DNA of 64,000 nt from Porphyrobacter sp. AAP60 (GTDB lineage Bacteria; Pseudomonadota; Alphaproteobacteria; Sphingomonadales; Sphingomonadaceae): the NCBI RefSeq assembly GCF_001296025.1, contig NZ_LJHV01000008.1, forward strand, positions 62,001 to 126,000, in the 5' to 3' direction. Under the pieces are notes generated by a model. That model was not told the DNA's origin and did not search any database. It saw nothing but the letters and a program-made list of their open reading frames with translations. A program made the translations under genes and the position numbers. This document shows, piece by piece, positions 44,722 to 54,205 of the stretch; position 1 is the first letter of the stretch; every line of letters starts with the position of its first letter.

Positions 44722-45522
44722 CTAGATCCCGCGCGTCAGCAAGGTCACACCGGCACCGCTGAAATCGAGCGCATCAAGGCCGGGGGCGACCAGACATTCC
44801 CCCGCGCCTGCCTTTGCCGAACCATCAAGCGCGACCACCTCGCCCGCCAAGGGCAGCGCCAACATTGCGCCGGGATAGGCGGCATGGGTCGCTTCATCGG
44901 GCGCGCCCTCCACCCGGTCGAGCCGGAAATGCGGGCCATCGACCAGCACCGGCCCATCGGCAATCGTGCGACGGTGGCGTGCAGCGTAGGGCGCACCTTC
45001 GGCCACCGCCAGTGCGCGATCCAGATGGAGTTCGCGCGGGCGGCCATAATCGTAAAGGCGGAAGGTGCTGTCACTGGTCTGCTGTACTTCCACCAGCGAA
45101 AGGCCGGGGCCGATGGCGTGCACCGTGCCTGCGGGCAGATAGAACAGATCGCCAGCCTGTGCCGGATGCCAGGTCAGCAGCGCTTCGATCGTGCCGTCCC
45201 GCGCTGCGGCTTCGATTTCCGCCGCCGTCACATGACGATCGAACCCGATAGCGAGCCGCGCGTCGGGTTCGGCATCGAGCACCAGCCAGCATTCCGCCTT
45301 GCCCGCCTCGCCCGCCAGCGCGGTTTCATCCGACGGATGCACCTGCACCGACAGCTTCTGCGAGGTGAACAGGTATTTGACCAGCACCTGCGGCATTTCG
45401 GGCGGGGGTTCGAACCAGATTTCACCGATCCGCTGCCCGGCGGGGGCATGGAAGGGCGCGGGCAGGCTATCGCGGCCCCAGACCTTTTCGACCATGCGGG
45501 TGGGCAGTTGCCGGAGGCTCAT
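44722..45522 (-). CDS. Class I mannose-6-phosphate isomerase
   Basis: This 266-residue cupin-fold enzyme interconverts fructose-6-P and mannose-6-P. It has the Zn-site segments QVHPSDETAL near residue 55 and LPAGTVHAIGPGLSLVEVQQTSDSTFRLYDYGR near 135. It is a short stand-alone form. Its ATG overlaps the stop of the upstream mannose-1-phosphate guanylyltransferase gene (ATGA), so both enzymes of GDP-mannose supply are translated together, with phosphomannomutase elsewhere. Confidence 0.9.
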   Translation of the reverse strand: MSLRQLPTRMVEKVWGRDSLPAPFHAPAGQRIGEIWFEPPPEMPQVLVKYLFTSQKLSVQVHPSDETALAGEAGKAECWLVLDAEPDARLAIGFDRHVTAAEIEAAARDGTIEALLTWHPAQAGDLFYLPAGTVHAIGPGLSLVEVQQTSDSTFRLYDYGRPRELHLDRALAVAEGAPYAARHRRTIADGPVLVDGPHFRLDRVEGAPDEATHAAYPGAMLALPLAGEVVALDGSAKAGAGECLVAPGLDALDFSGAGVTLLTRGI

Positions 45523-46568
45523 TGGTTTACCGCGCCCGGCAGTTTGCCGACCACCTGCGCGCCATCGCGGGTGGTGACGAGCACTTCGCCGCCGGACACG
45601 ATGATGCACACATCGGTCAACCCGACGACGGAAATGCGCGGGCCGTCACTCATCGCCAGCACGCCGTCGCAATCCGCAAAGTCGGCAGGCCCGCGTGCGA
45701 TATTGCCGGCGGCATCGGCGGCGCCCGGCGTGGCTGCCAGCGCATCGGCGAGCGCGGCCCAGTTGCCGATATCCGACCAGCCCATGTCCACCGGCACCAT
45801 CGCGGCACGGGCGGTGTTTTCCATCACCGCGTAATCGATCGAGTCCCCGGTTATGGCGGCAAAAGGCCCCGCGGCGGGGTGGAAGCACGCGCCCTCCTCG
45901 CGCCCCTCTGCCACTGCTTGCGCGACTTGCCGCGCCATATCCGGGCGGTGCGCGGCGACTTCTTCGAGCAGTTGCCCGGCGCGCAAGGCGAAGATTCCGC
46001 CGTTCCAGCTATAATCCCCACTGGCGAGATAATCCTGCGCCCGCGCCAGATCGGGCTTTTCGACAAAGCGACGGATCGCATAGCCGCCCGCCAGCGGCTC
46101 CCCGCGCTGGAGATAACCATAGCCGGTTTCGGGCCGGTCGGGCGCGATGCCGAAGCAGACGAGATAATCTTCGCGCGCCAGCGCCGCAGCGGCCAACGCT
46201 GCGGCGCGGAAGGCGGCGCTGTCGGCAATGTGATGATCGCTCGGGCAGACCAGCATCACCGCATCGGGCGGAAGCAGCACGGCGGCCAGAGCAATTGCAG
46301 GGGCGGTGTTCTTCGCCGCCGGTTCGATCACCAGCCGCGCACCCGGCGTATCGCCCATCTGCGCCATGATCACATCGGCATGGGCGGCGCCTGCCACAAC
46401 CATCGGCGGGGCAAAGCGGTCGTCACCCGCCACCCTGCGCACTGCCTGTTCAAACAGGGTTTCCTCGCTCACCAGCGGCAGGAACGGCTTGGGCAGCGCC
46501 TTGCGACTCACCGGCCACAGCCGCGTGCCGCTGCCGCCGCACAGGATGACCGGATGAATGGCTGTCAC
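45519..46568 (-). CDS. Mannose-1-phosphate guanylyltransferase
   Basis: This 349-residue nucleotidyltransferase makes GDP-mannose from GTP and mannose-1-P. It has the activation loop HPVILCGGSGTRLWPVSRK at the N-terminus, FVEKPDLARA near 165, the NGGIF motif near 190, and MGWSDIGNWAAL near 265. It lacks the fused isomerase domain of long ManC proteins; that activity is provided by the overlapping downstream gene. GDP-mannose feeds surface polysaccharides, in keeping with the deacetylase/acetyltransferase pair elsewhere in the window. Confidence 0.93.
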   Translation of the reverse strand: MTAIHPVILCGGSGTRLWPVSRKALPKPFLPLVSEETLFEQAVRRVAGDDRFAPPMVVAGAAHADVIMAQMGDTPGARLVIEPAAKNTAPAIALAAVLLPPDAVMLVCPSDHHIADSAAFRAAALAAAALAREDYLVCFGIAPDRPETGYGYLQRGEPLAGGYAIRRFVEKPDLARAQDYLASGDYSWNGGIFALRAGQLLEEVAAHRPDMARQVAQAVAEGREEGACFHPAAGPFAAITGDSIDYAVMENTARAAMVPVDMGWSDIGNWAALADALAATPGAADAAGNIARGPADFADCDGVLAMSDGPRISVVGLTDVCIIVSGGEVLVTTRDGAQVVGKLPGAVNQ

Positions 46569-46666
46569 GCGAAATTCCCTTGTTTGGCCCGTGGCGCACC
46601 AACATGACGACGGCAGCCGAGCCCCGGTGACTGTTTACTCTACCCGGTCTTGACAACCGGTTTGCG

Positions 46667-47401
46667 TCAAAACCATTTCTGGCGCCAGTAAAACGGCGCA
46701 GCGACCGGATTTCCGGCAGCATCCATTGCCGGACGGAAGCCGAGCCGGGATACGACCAGCTCGCAGGTGATCCGGTCAGCCTCGGCATCCGGGCTGGCGC
46801 GGTAGACCGAACAATCGCGCGCGCGCCCGTCAGTGCCCACGATCACCCGCACCACCACTTCGGTGCCGCGCCGGGCATCGCGTCCGCCCGCCGGCACGGG
46901 AAAGTCGCGGGCATTATCGATCCCGCCGGAAATGTGAACCGGTTTCGACACCGCAATCCCGCCGCGCCCGCTTCCCTGATTGCCGCTGCCGGTGCCAAGG
47001 CCAGAACCTGCCGCCCCGGTGCCATCCCCGGCATTGGCCGCACCCGATTGGGTCGCAGTGCCGGTGGACGATGCCCGCGGCATGGCCGTATCCTGCTTCA
47101 CCCGCACGCGCGGGGGCTGGCTGGTGACAGGCTGGGCCACCGCATCGCGGCCGGGATCGCCCTGCGCGCCCTCATCCGGTTCGGACTGATTCTCCGGCGG
47201 CGGCGGATCGGGCGGTGCAGTGATGGTGACGGTAAATGCCGACACAACCTCGCGCTCCACCCCTGCGGTGAAATCGGGCGCAAGCGCGCGGGCAAGGCCG
47301 TAGAGTGCGGCGATATGCAACAGCACGATACCCGCAATCAGCGGCAGGCTTGGCTTGCGGCGCCGGGCACGAAATCCCCGCTCGCTGGGTGTCGACGACA
47401 T
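46667..47401 (-). CDS. TonB-family energy transducer
   Basis: This 244-residue protein has one N-terminal transmembrane helix (LIAGIVLLHIAALYGLARAL), a Pro-rich periplasmic stretch (ITAPPDPPPPENQSEPD), a Gly/Ser-rich spacer, and a C-terminal TonB domain (TEVVVRVIVGTDGRARDCSV to LGFRPAMD). It transmits proton-motive force to outer-membrane receptors, three of which are in this window. The ATG at 47401 follows GGGAAACG; an in-frame ATG at 47422 is an alternative. It is divergent from a hybrid histidine kinase. ExbB/ExbD are not present. Confidence 0.9.
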   Translation of the reverse strand: MSSTPSERGFRARRRKPSLPLIAGIVLLHIAALYGLARALAPDFTAGVEREVVSAFTVTITAPPDPPPPENQSEPDEGAQGDPGRDAVAQPVTSQPPRVRVKQDTAMPRASSTGTATQSGAANAGDGTGAAGSGLGTGSGNQGSGRGGIAVSKPVHISGGIDNARDFPVPAGGRDARRGTEVVVRVIVGTDGRARDCSVYRASPDAEADRITCELVVSRLGFRPAMDAAGNPVAAPFYWRQKWF

Positions 47402-47585
47402 GACGTTTCCCGATTGCTCCATTCCGGACGTGTCTCCGCCCGCAGGTGGCGACAAGCGGTTATAACCATCCTGCAACAATTTGCGATGGAGCGCATCGAT
47501 CGAGCGCGCATTGGACCACGAACAGGGCATCGCGGATGACCTTGCTGACCATGATTCCGGCCTTGTCACCGATGACAGGGTAGGC

Positions 47586-50567
47586 ATGTCTGTGCCCGAT
47601 GCCCGCACTGATGGCCGCGATGCGCCGCGCCCCGCACCCTGTCGTCCATCTGCCAGCCCGCTATTGCCGGGCGATCTGCCGGCAATGCGATCAGGCGGCA
47701 GCAATGCATCGATCGCAGTCGGCAAGATGGACCGGTCCAGCGTGCTGGCAGCAGTGCTTGGCGGGATGCTTTATCTCGGCCTCGCCTGTCTGAGCTTGTT
47801 GCTGGCGCAGGCCAGCGATTCTGTCAGCCCGGTCTGGTTGTCCAATGCTGCAGCCGTCGCGCTGTTGCTGCGCGCGCGGATCAGCAATGAAGTGCCGTTC
47901 CTGCTTGCCGCCTTTGCCGGCAGTCTGGCCGCCAATGTTGTGGCTGATCAGCCTGCTCACCTGTCATTGGTGTTCTCGCTTGCCAATCTTGTCGAAATCA
48001 TCGCCGTGCTGGCACTCACCCGCAGTGCATCGCGGCGACAGCCCGACATGAACACGCTGACCGATCTCGCCCGTTTTATCTGGGCCGGCGGGTTGATGGG
48101 GCCGCTGCTGTCGGCGCTGGTGGTTGCACCTGTGATGAGCGGCACAGCCGGCGGGATTCAGGCGGGGCTGATCAAGTGGTTCCTGACTGACAGCATGGCG
48201 ATGATCCTGATCGTGCCCACCGCCTTGCTGCTGGTTGACCGGATGCGGGGGCAATTGCCCGCTGGTCCGGCCCACCCGGCTGAAGCCTTCGCCTTGCTGG
48301 CCGGCGGGATGATCTGCACCTTCCTGATATTCCGCCAGACGCATTATCCGCTGGTGTTCCTGATCCAGCCGATCACGCTGCTGCATGCGTTCCGGCTGGG
48401 CAGCCTTGGCAGCGCTCTGCATGGTGGCGGGGTAGCGGTGGTTGCGGGCGGAATGAGCTTTGCAGGCTTCGGCCCGATCCATGCAGCCAGCGGCAGCACG
48501 ATTACCGGACTGCATCTGTTGCAGGTCTTCATCGCCGCCAACTTCCTCACCGGCCTGCCCGTTGCGGCGATTCTGGCCGGGCGGGACCGGATGCTTGCTG
48601 CGTTGGAAGCGGGCAAGCGCCAGCTGGATCTGCTGGCGGAAAACATCACCGATGCGATCCTGCGCTATGACCTGCAAGGCGTGTGCACCTATGCCTCGCC
48701 CTCGGTGCGCGAGGTGATGGGGGCAGCGCCTGAAACCTATATCGGCAAGCCGCTGGCCGCGCGGCTGCATCCGGAATCGCGTGATCGCACGCTGCAGGCG
48801 CTGCACCGGCTGCTTGACGGGACGAGTGAGAAGGAACGCCTCACCTACCGCCGCTTTGCTGATCAGGCCGATGGCACACCCGTGTTTCTCGAAGCCGATT
48901 GCGCAGTGGTGCACAACCCTGAAACCGGGGAGCGCGAAGGCGTGGTAGTGGCCGCGCGCGATGTGACAGAGCGGGTGGAGCTGGAACAGCTGCTGACCCG
49001 CGCCCGCCGCCATGCGGAAAACGCGGCGCAGGCCAAATCCGATTTCCTCGCCAATATGAGCCACGAAATCCGCACCCCGATGAACGGCGTGCTGGGCTTT
49101 GCCGAATTGATGCTGCAAGGCGAACTCGCCGCCGATCAGCGCCGTTTTGCCGAACTGATCGTGCAATCGGGCCGGTCGATGATGATGCTGCTCAATGACG
49201 TGCTCGATCTCAGCAAGATCGAAAGCGGGCAGTTCACGATAGACCGTGCGCCGGTCGATATTCACGCCAGCCTGTCCGAATGCGCGGCGCTGCACCGGCT
49301 GGGGGCAGAAGAAAAGGGCATCGCACTCACCTTCTCGCATGACGGCGATGGTGACGATCCGCCACAGCCCTGGGTGCTGACTGACGGGTTGCGACTGCGG
49401 CAGATCGCGCTCAATCTGATCGGCAATGCCGTGAAGTTTACCGAGGCAGGGCGGATCGATGTCAGCTACGCCTTGTCCCCGCGCGAGCTGCGCGTGACAG
49501 TGGCCGATACCGGCATCGGCATCAGCGAAACCCGGCTGGAAACGATCTTCCAGCCCTTTACCCAGGCCGATGCGGAAACCGCGCGCCGCTTTGGCGGCAC
49601 CGGGCTCGGCCTGTCGATCAGCCGCCAGCTCGCCGCACTGATGGGTGGGCGGATCGAGGTGGACAGCGCACCGGGCGAAGGATCGCGTTTCACCCTCGTC
49701 CTGCCCGCTGCGCTTGCCCAGCCGGTCGCCGCGCTCGCGCCGCCGGAACCGGTTGCCGCAGCCGATATGCCTGCCAATTCGCGTATTCTGCTGGTTGAGG
49801 ATCACGATATCAACCGCCTGCTGATGTGCGAAATGCTGGAACGCTGCGGGCAGAAGGTCGAAGTCGCGCATGATGGGAACGAAGGCATCGCGATGGTGAT
49901 CGACAGCATCATGCGCGGGCGGCCCTATGATCTGGTGCTGATGGATGTGCAGATGCCCGATTGCGATGGCTATGCCGCCACGCGCGCGATCCGCGGTGAA
50001 GGGATCGGGCCGGGGCTGCTGCCGATCATCGCGCTGACCGCCAATGCCTTTCCCGAAGACATCGCCGCCGCGCGGGCTGCTGGAATGCAGGGGCATCTGG
50101 CAAAGCCGGTGGTGCTGGCGCAACTGGCGCGCGCGCTGCAGCGCTGGTTGCCAACCCGCATTATCGAGGCCGCAGAAAACAACGCGCCGCGCGCCGCTGA
50201 GCGCGCTTCGACGCTCGCCCGTTCGCCGCAGCTGGTGGCCCGCTGGCAGATGCGGCGGGCCGAGGCAGTTGCAGCCGTGCGCCGCGCGCTGGATGATGAC
50301 GGCGCGCTGGGCGGGGATGAGAGCAAGCCCGTGCCGGACGGTGCTGCGCAGGCCGAGGCCGAGGAGTTGATCCGCCTGGCGCACAAGCTTGCAGGTACAG
50401 CGGCGATGTTTGGCGAACCGGCCTTGGGCACCGCCGCAGCCGCGCTCGAACGGGCGCTGCGCCATGCCGGTAGCGCCGCCGACAGCCGGTCACTCGCGCG
50501 GCAACTGCTGGCGCTGGCTGAACGCGACGCAGCGCAGGCAAGCGACCACCGCTCAGCCAACAGCTAA
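47586..50567 (+). CDS. MASE1-PAS hybrid histidine kinase with receiver and HPt domains
   Basis: This 993-residue sensor contains an eight-helix MASE1-like membrane domain (about residues 50-335), a PAS domain (about 350-460), and HisKA with the phospho-acceptor His493 (MSHEIRTPMNG). HATPase follows (GNAVKFTEAG, DTGIGI, FGGTGLGLSIS), then a receiver with Asp787 (VLMDVQMPD), and an HPt domain with His933 (LAHKLAGTAAMFG). The full phosphorelay is thus in one protein; the output partner is not adjacent. The GTAGGC-ATG start at 47586 has a fair AGGG site. Confidence 0.93.
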   Translation: MSVPDARTDGRDAPRPAPCRPSASPLLPGDLPAMRSGGSNASIAVGKMDRSSVLAAVLGGMLYLGLACLSLLLAQASDSVSPVWLSNAAAVALLLRARISNEVPFLLAAFAGSLAANVVADQPAHLSLVFSLANLVEIIAVLALTRSASRRQPDMNTLTDLARFIWAGGLMGPLLSALVVAPVMSGTAGGIQAGLIKWFLTDSMAMILIVPTALLLVDRMRGQLPAGPAHPAEAFALLAGGMICTFLIFRQTHYPLVFLIQPITLLHAFRLGSLGSALHGGGVAVVAGGMSFAGFGPIHAASGSTITGLHLLQVFIAANFLTGLPVAAILAGRDRMLAALEAGKRQLDLLAENITDAILRYDLQGVCTYASPSVREVMGAAPETYIGKPLAARLHPESRDRTLQALHRLLDGTSEKERLTYRRFADQADGTPVFLEADCAVVHNPETGEREGVVVAARDVTERVELEQLLTRARRHAENAAQAKSDFLANMSHEIRTPMNGVLGFAELMLQGELAADQRRFAELIVQSGRSMMMLLNDVLDLSKIESGQFTIDRAPVDIHASLSECAALHRLGAEEKGIALTFSHDGDGDDPPQPWVLTDGLRLRQIALNLIGNAVKFTEAGRIDVSYALSPRELRVTVADTGIGISETRLETIFQPFTQADAETARRFGGTGLGLSISRQLAALMGGRIEVDSAPGEGSRFTLVLPAALAQPVAALAPPEPVAAADMPANSRILLVEDHDINRLLMCEMLERCGQKVEVAHDGNEGIAMVIDSIMRGRPYDLVLMDVQMPDCDGYAATRAIRGEGIGPGLLPIIALTANAFPEDIAAARAAGMQGHLAKPVVLAQLARALQRWLPTRIIEAAENNAPRAAERASTLARSPQLVARWQMRRAEAVAAVRRALDDDGALGGDESKPVPDGAAQAEAEELIRLAHKLAGTAAMFGEPALGTAAAALERALRHAGSAADSRSLARQLLALAERDAAQASDHRSANS

Positions 50568-50619
50568 TCAAACGCGCGGGACAAGGGGGCCGCACCCCCT
50601 GCCTGCTGCACACAAAGCA

Positions 50620-50649
50620 AAAGGGCGACCCGTTGCCGGGCCGCCCTTT
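50620..50649 (-). terminator. Rho-independent terminator of the Oar-type receptor
   Basis: AAAGGGCG/CGCCCTTT with inner CCCG/CGGG pairs forms a 30-nt hairpin. On the minus strand it is followed by TTTGCTTTGTG. It lies 25 bases after the receptor's stop codon and may also serve the convergent kinase gene. Confidence 0.8.
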
Positions 50650-50673
50650 CGTGTATTCAGGATCGGGTTGCGA

Positions 50674-53600
50674 TCAGAAGGCCAGACGGACCCCGAAGCG
50701 CACACCCCACAGCGAACCATTGATATTGGTTGCTTCGACGGGCGCCCGGAAGGTCGCACCCGAACGGTTGGCATAGACGAACTGGTCACATGCCGCGTTC
50801 GAGCAGGTCACATTCACCACCGGTGCGGCATAGGGGAAGCCGACCTGACGGACCGTGCCCCAATCCTTGTCGATCATGTTGAGCACGTTTTCGACATCCG
50901 CCAGAAGCTCCAGCTTTCCGCCGAGCACGAACGGCACCTGCTGACGAACCGACAGGTCGAGCTTGTGCACCCACGGGGTCTTGGCGATGTTCTTCGGCGC
51001 GATCTGGCCCTGATATTCGTTCAGTTCCGAGTTCTGGACGAAGTTCTGGAACCCGGCGAAATCGAAGCCCGGTGCGTAGATCACGTTGGCATCGGCAGTC
51101 GGGTTGCTGACGTTCGGCACATACAGCAGCCCACGCTGGTTGCGGCCAACAACGCCGAACACGTTCGAGCGGTTGTTGCCCGAAGCCTGATCCGCGAAGG
51201 CGTAGCTGTAACGCTGGCCCGAACGCACATTGTAGAAGAACTCGATGCGGGTGTTGTTGTCCCCGAACAGTTCGGCATCATAGCCAGCGCCCAGACGGAA
51301 CTGGTGATCGCGCTGATAGTTCGAGATGCCCTGCGCCGCAAAGTTCGGATCATCGCCAAACACCGTGTTGGTGTAGTTCGAGAACGCCACCGAAGACGTG
51401 CCGGGGTTCTGATCGACCGCGTCCTGATAGGTGTAGGCACCATTCAGGAAGAAGCCAGCGTTCCAACGCTTGTTGAACCGCGCAACAACGCTCAGGCTGT
51501 CGCCGAAATCGGTGTTGGTGAGCAGAACATCGGTGTTGGTGCCGGTGAAACCGGGCAGGATGCTGTAGCGTGTGCGGCCATCGGGCAAGGTGGTGCCGGT
51601 TTCAACCGAACGCAGATCGGTCCAATCGAGGGCATCACGCACCTTCGAGTAGATTACATCCGCGCCAAGGTTCCAGCCGTCACCAAGGAAGCCGAGGTTG
51701 GCTTCGTAATCGACCGAGCCCGAAATACGCCATTGCGAAGGCGGGTTGAAGTTCGGGTCGAGCGCGTTGGTCGGCGCCGCGCCGGAACCAGCCGCACGAA
51801 TGGCATCGACGAGCGTCTGCGGAATGCCGGTGCCGCCCGATACGTTGTTGAGCGTTGCCGCGCCGATTGCCTGCACCTGCGCCGGGGTCAGACCCGAGAT
51901 GCCTGCGACCGAGAACGTGCCGTCGGCATTGCGACGCACCTGCGCGCGGCCAAGCGTCGGGCCGGGGTTCGAATAGCTGTTCGAAATCCACACGTTCGGG
52001 TTGCCGCCCCCGAAGATACCGGCCGAACCACGGATCTGCAGACGATCGCTCGCCTGCCAGTTGATGCCGAAGCGCGGCTGGAACAGATCGCGGCCGTTCA
52101 GTGTCGACGTGTTGGGGAAGCCGAAGCGATCGAGGAAGGTTTCGTTGTTGAACGGACGATCCGGCGTGTCGAGCAGATCGTAACGCATCCCGGCAACCAC
52201 AGTCAGGTTGTCGGTCACGTCGATCGTGTCCATGATCCCGAAGGTCCAGCTGTTGTTCTGGAATTCGGCGGTCACAGTGTCGATCCCGCCGCGCAGTGGC
52301 ACGGCAAGGTCGAGTTCGGCAGCCTGGCGGCCCTGAAGCTGGTCGATCCCGTCGAACAGCCAGGCACCCGAAGTCCGCTGGGCGAACAGGTTGCGAATGT
52401 CCTGCGTGCGACGCTCGGCGATCACCTTGACGGTGTGGTTGTTGAGCTTGAGCGTGGCAGCGAATTCGATGTTGAGCGACTGCGATTCCAGCTCGTTCGA
52501 TTGGCGGCTGACATCCGGGCCGAAGCGCAGGCGACGCACCCCGGTGGGGCACTGCAGCGGGTTGCCCGAAGCCATCGGATCAAGACAGATCTGGAACTGA
52601 CCAAAGTCGGTATTCCCGCCGACCGGCACCTGAAGACGCACATAATCGGCGTAAGAGACGCGCAGCTGGGTCGAGAAGCTGTCCGACCACTGGTTGTTCG
52701 ACTGCACCATGCCGAAATGGTTGACCGCACCCTGCGTGTAGTTGTTCGACAGCAGGTTGAAGGTGGGGTTGGTCGCGTTAATTTCGCCCACACCGGATTG
52801 TCCGGCCAGCAGGCTGGCTTCATTCCAGATATAGGTCGCGCTGATCCGGTGACCATCGGCGACGTTCCAGTCGATCTTGGTGACGAGTTTGTCGTCCTTT
52901 TCGGTGATGGAATCAGCCACGCCCAGCGTATCGAAATTGTAGACGTTCTGCGCAATGTCACCGATCTGCGAGATCTGCGCGTCGGTGATGCCAAGCTGCG
53001 ACGGGGCCACCTGCGAAGGCACGGTGTCACGGGTGCGTTCGTAAGTAACCGCGAAGAACAGCTTGTCCTTGATGATCGGGCCAGTGACCTGTGCGGTGTA
53101 GATCTGCGATTCGAACGCGCCGGTGCGGGTCAGTTCGCGGGCACGGTCGCCGCGCAGGCTGTCATCCTGGTAATAGGCGCCGCCCATGAAGGTGAAACGG
53201 TTGCCGCCTGAACGCAGCTGCGCGTTGATCGCGCCGCCCTGGAAGAAGCCCTGCTGGATATCCACCGGCGCGACTTCGACCGCAAATTCGCTGATCGCAT
53301 CAAGCGGCACCGGGCCACGAGCCGACACGAGGCCGCCCGATTCGAGGCCGAAGGGATCGCCAAAGGCCACACCGTCGATGGTGAAGCGGTTGAAACGGTT
53401 GTTCTGGCCCAGAATGCTGATCGCGCCGTTGTTGGTGGCATCAAGCGTCACCAGCGGATCGCGCGCAGCAAGGTTGCGGATGTCGCGGTTGATGTTGGCA
53501 ACGCCGGCAATGTCGCGGGCGGTCAGCACGGTGGCCGCGCCGGTCGCGAGCGAGATCGACGACTTCTGACGTGCACCCGAGACCACGATGGTCTGTCCGG

Positions 53601-53946
53601 CATCGGCCAGCGCCACGCTGATGCGTTGCGCCTGACCTGCGGAAAGGAAGCCGATTTCCTGATCGGCGGTCTCGTACCCGTCAGCGGTCACGGTGATGCT
53701 GAACGGGCCGCCCAGACGCAGGCCAGAAGCATTGAAGCCGCCTGCCGCATCGGTCGTCTGGGTCGAACGCGTGCCCGACGGCACGTGGGTCACGACGACG
53801 GTGGCACCGGCAACCGGGTTGCCGTTCGAATCGAGCACGTCGCCGCGCACGGACGAGGTGGTTTCCTGCGCGAACGCAGGCGTTGCGATCGTGGTGGTTG
53901 CGGCAAGGCTGACGATGCTGGCCGCAAGGAGATACTTAAGCTTCAT
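50674..53946 (-). CDS. Oar-like TonB-dependent receptor with carboxypeptidase-like N-terminal domain
   Basis: This 1090-residue outer-membrane receptor begins with a signal peptide (MKLKYLLAASIVSLAATTTI to FAQ). A carboxypeptidase regulatory-like domain follows (VRGDVLDSNGNPVAGATVVV onward, residues 33-115). Then come a TonB-plug (TVLTARDIAGVANINRDIRN) and a long barrel ending WGVRFGVRLAF. Oar proteins help peptide, protein or metal uptake and adhesion in various proteobacteria; the ligand here is unknown. The neighbouring TonB and kinase genes suggest, but do not prove, a functional link. Confidence 0.93.
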   Translation of the reverse strand: MKLKYLLAASIVSLAATTTIATPAFAQETTSSVRGDVLDSNGNPVAGATVVVTHVPSGTRSTQTTDAAGGFNASGLRLGGPFSITVTADGYETADQEIGFLSAGQAQRISVALADAGQTIVVSGARQKSSISLATGAATVLTARDIAGVANINRDIRNLAARDPLVTLDATNNGAISILGQNNRFNRFTIDGVAFGDPFGLESGGLVSARGPVPLDAISEFAVEVAPVDIQQGFFQGGAINAQLRSGGNRFTFMGGAYYQDDSLRGDRARELTRTGAFESQIYTAQVTGPIIKDKLFFAVTYERTRDTVPSQVAPSQLGITDAQISQIGDIAQNVYNFDTLGVADSITEKDDKLVTKIDWNVADGHRISATYIWNEASLLAGQSGVGEINATNPTFNLLSNNYTQGAVNHFGMVQSNNQWSDSFSTQLRVSYADYVRLQVPVGGNTDFGQFQICLDPMASGNPLQCPTGVRRLRFGPDVSRQSNELESQSLNIEFAATLKLNNHTVKVIAERRTQDIRNLFAQRTSGAWLFDGIDQLQGRQAAELDLAVPLRGGIDTVTAEFQNNSWTFGIMDTIDVTDNLTVVAGMRYDLLDTPDRPFNNETFLDRFGFPNTSTLNGRDLFQPRFGINWQASDRLQIRGSAGIFGGGNPNVWISNSYSNPGPTLGRAQVRRNADGTFSVAGISGLTPAQVQAIGAATLNNVSGGTGIPQTLVDAIRAAGSGAAPTNALDPNFNPPSQWRISGSVDYEANLGFLGDGWNLGADVIYSKVRDALDWTDLRSVETGTTLPDGRTRYSILPGFTGTNTDVLLTNTDFGDSLSVVARFNKRWNAGFFLNGAYTYQDAVDQNPGTSSVAFSNYTNTVFGDDPNFAAQGISNYQRDHQFRLGAGYDAELFGDNNTRIEFFYNVRSGQRYSYAFADQASGNNRSNVFGVVGRNQRGLLYVPNVSNPTADANVIYAPGFDFAGFQNFVQNSELNEYQGQIAPKNIAKTPWVHKLDLSVRQQVPFVLGGKLELLADVENVLNMIDKDWGTVRQVGFPYAAPVVNVTCSNAACDQFVYANRSGATFRAPVEATNINGSLWGVRFGVRLAF

Positions 53947-54185
53947 GGTAGGAGCCCCTGAATACAGTGGAGAGTTATACTGACGCGGCCTGCCCTAGGC
54001 CCGAACGCTTGCGGCAAAGCGACTGTTCTGTGACAGTTTGATGAAATGCCCTGCCCCTGCGCGGCGATTCCTTAGTCGGAGTCTTTCCGAACGCCAGAAA
54101 ACTATCGGAATTGCGCCAGTTCCGCACAACGGTGTTGCATTGCAGCAACGCCCGCAAGGATTTTCCTTTTGCGGATCAAAGGGGC

Positions 54186-54205
54186 AAAAAAGCGCCCGTC
54201 AGGCG
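54186..54205 (-). terminator. Terminator overlapping the dioxygenase stop codon
   Basis: On the minus strand CGCC and GGCG pair around the TGA stop codon and are followed by CTTTTTTG. The stem is short but GC-only and the T-run is clear. Confidence 0.55.

Noticed and set aside
47964..50465. 833-codon minus-strand open frame
   Set aside because: It mirrors the hybrid histidine kinase, whose domains and catalytic residues are unambiguous; the antisense product is His/Gln/Arg-rich noise.
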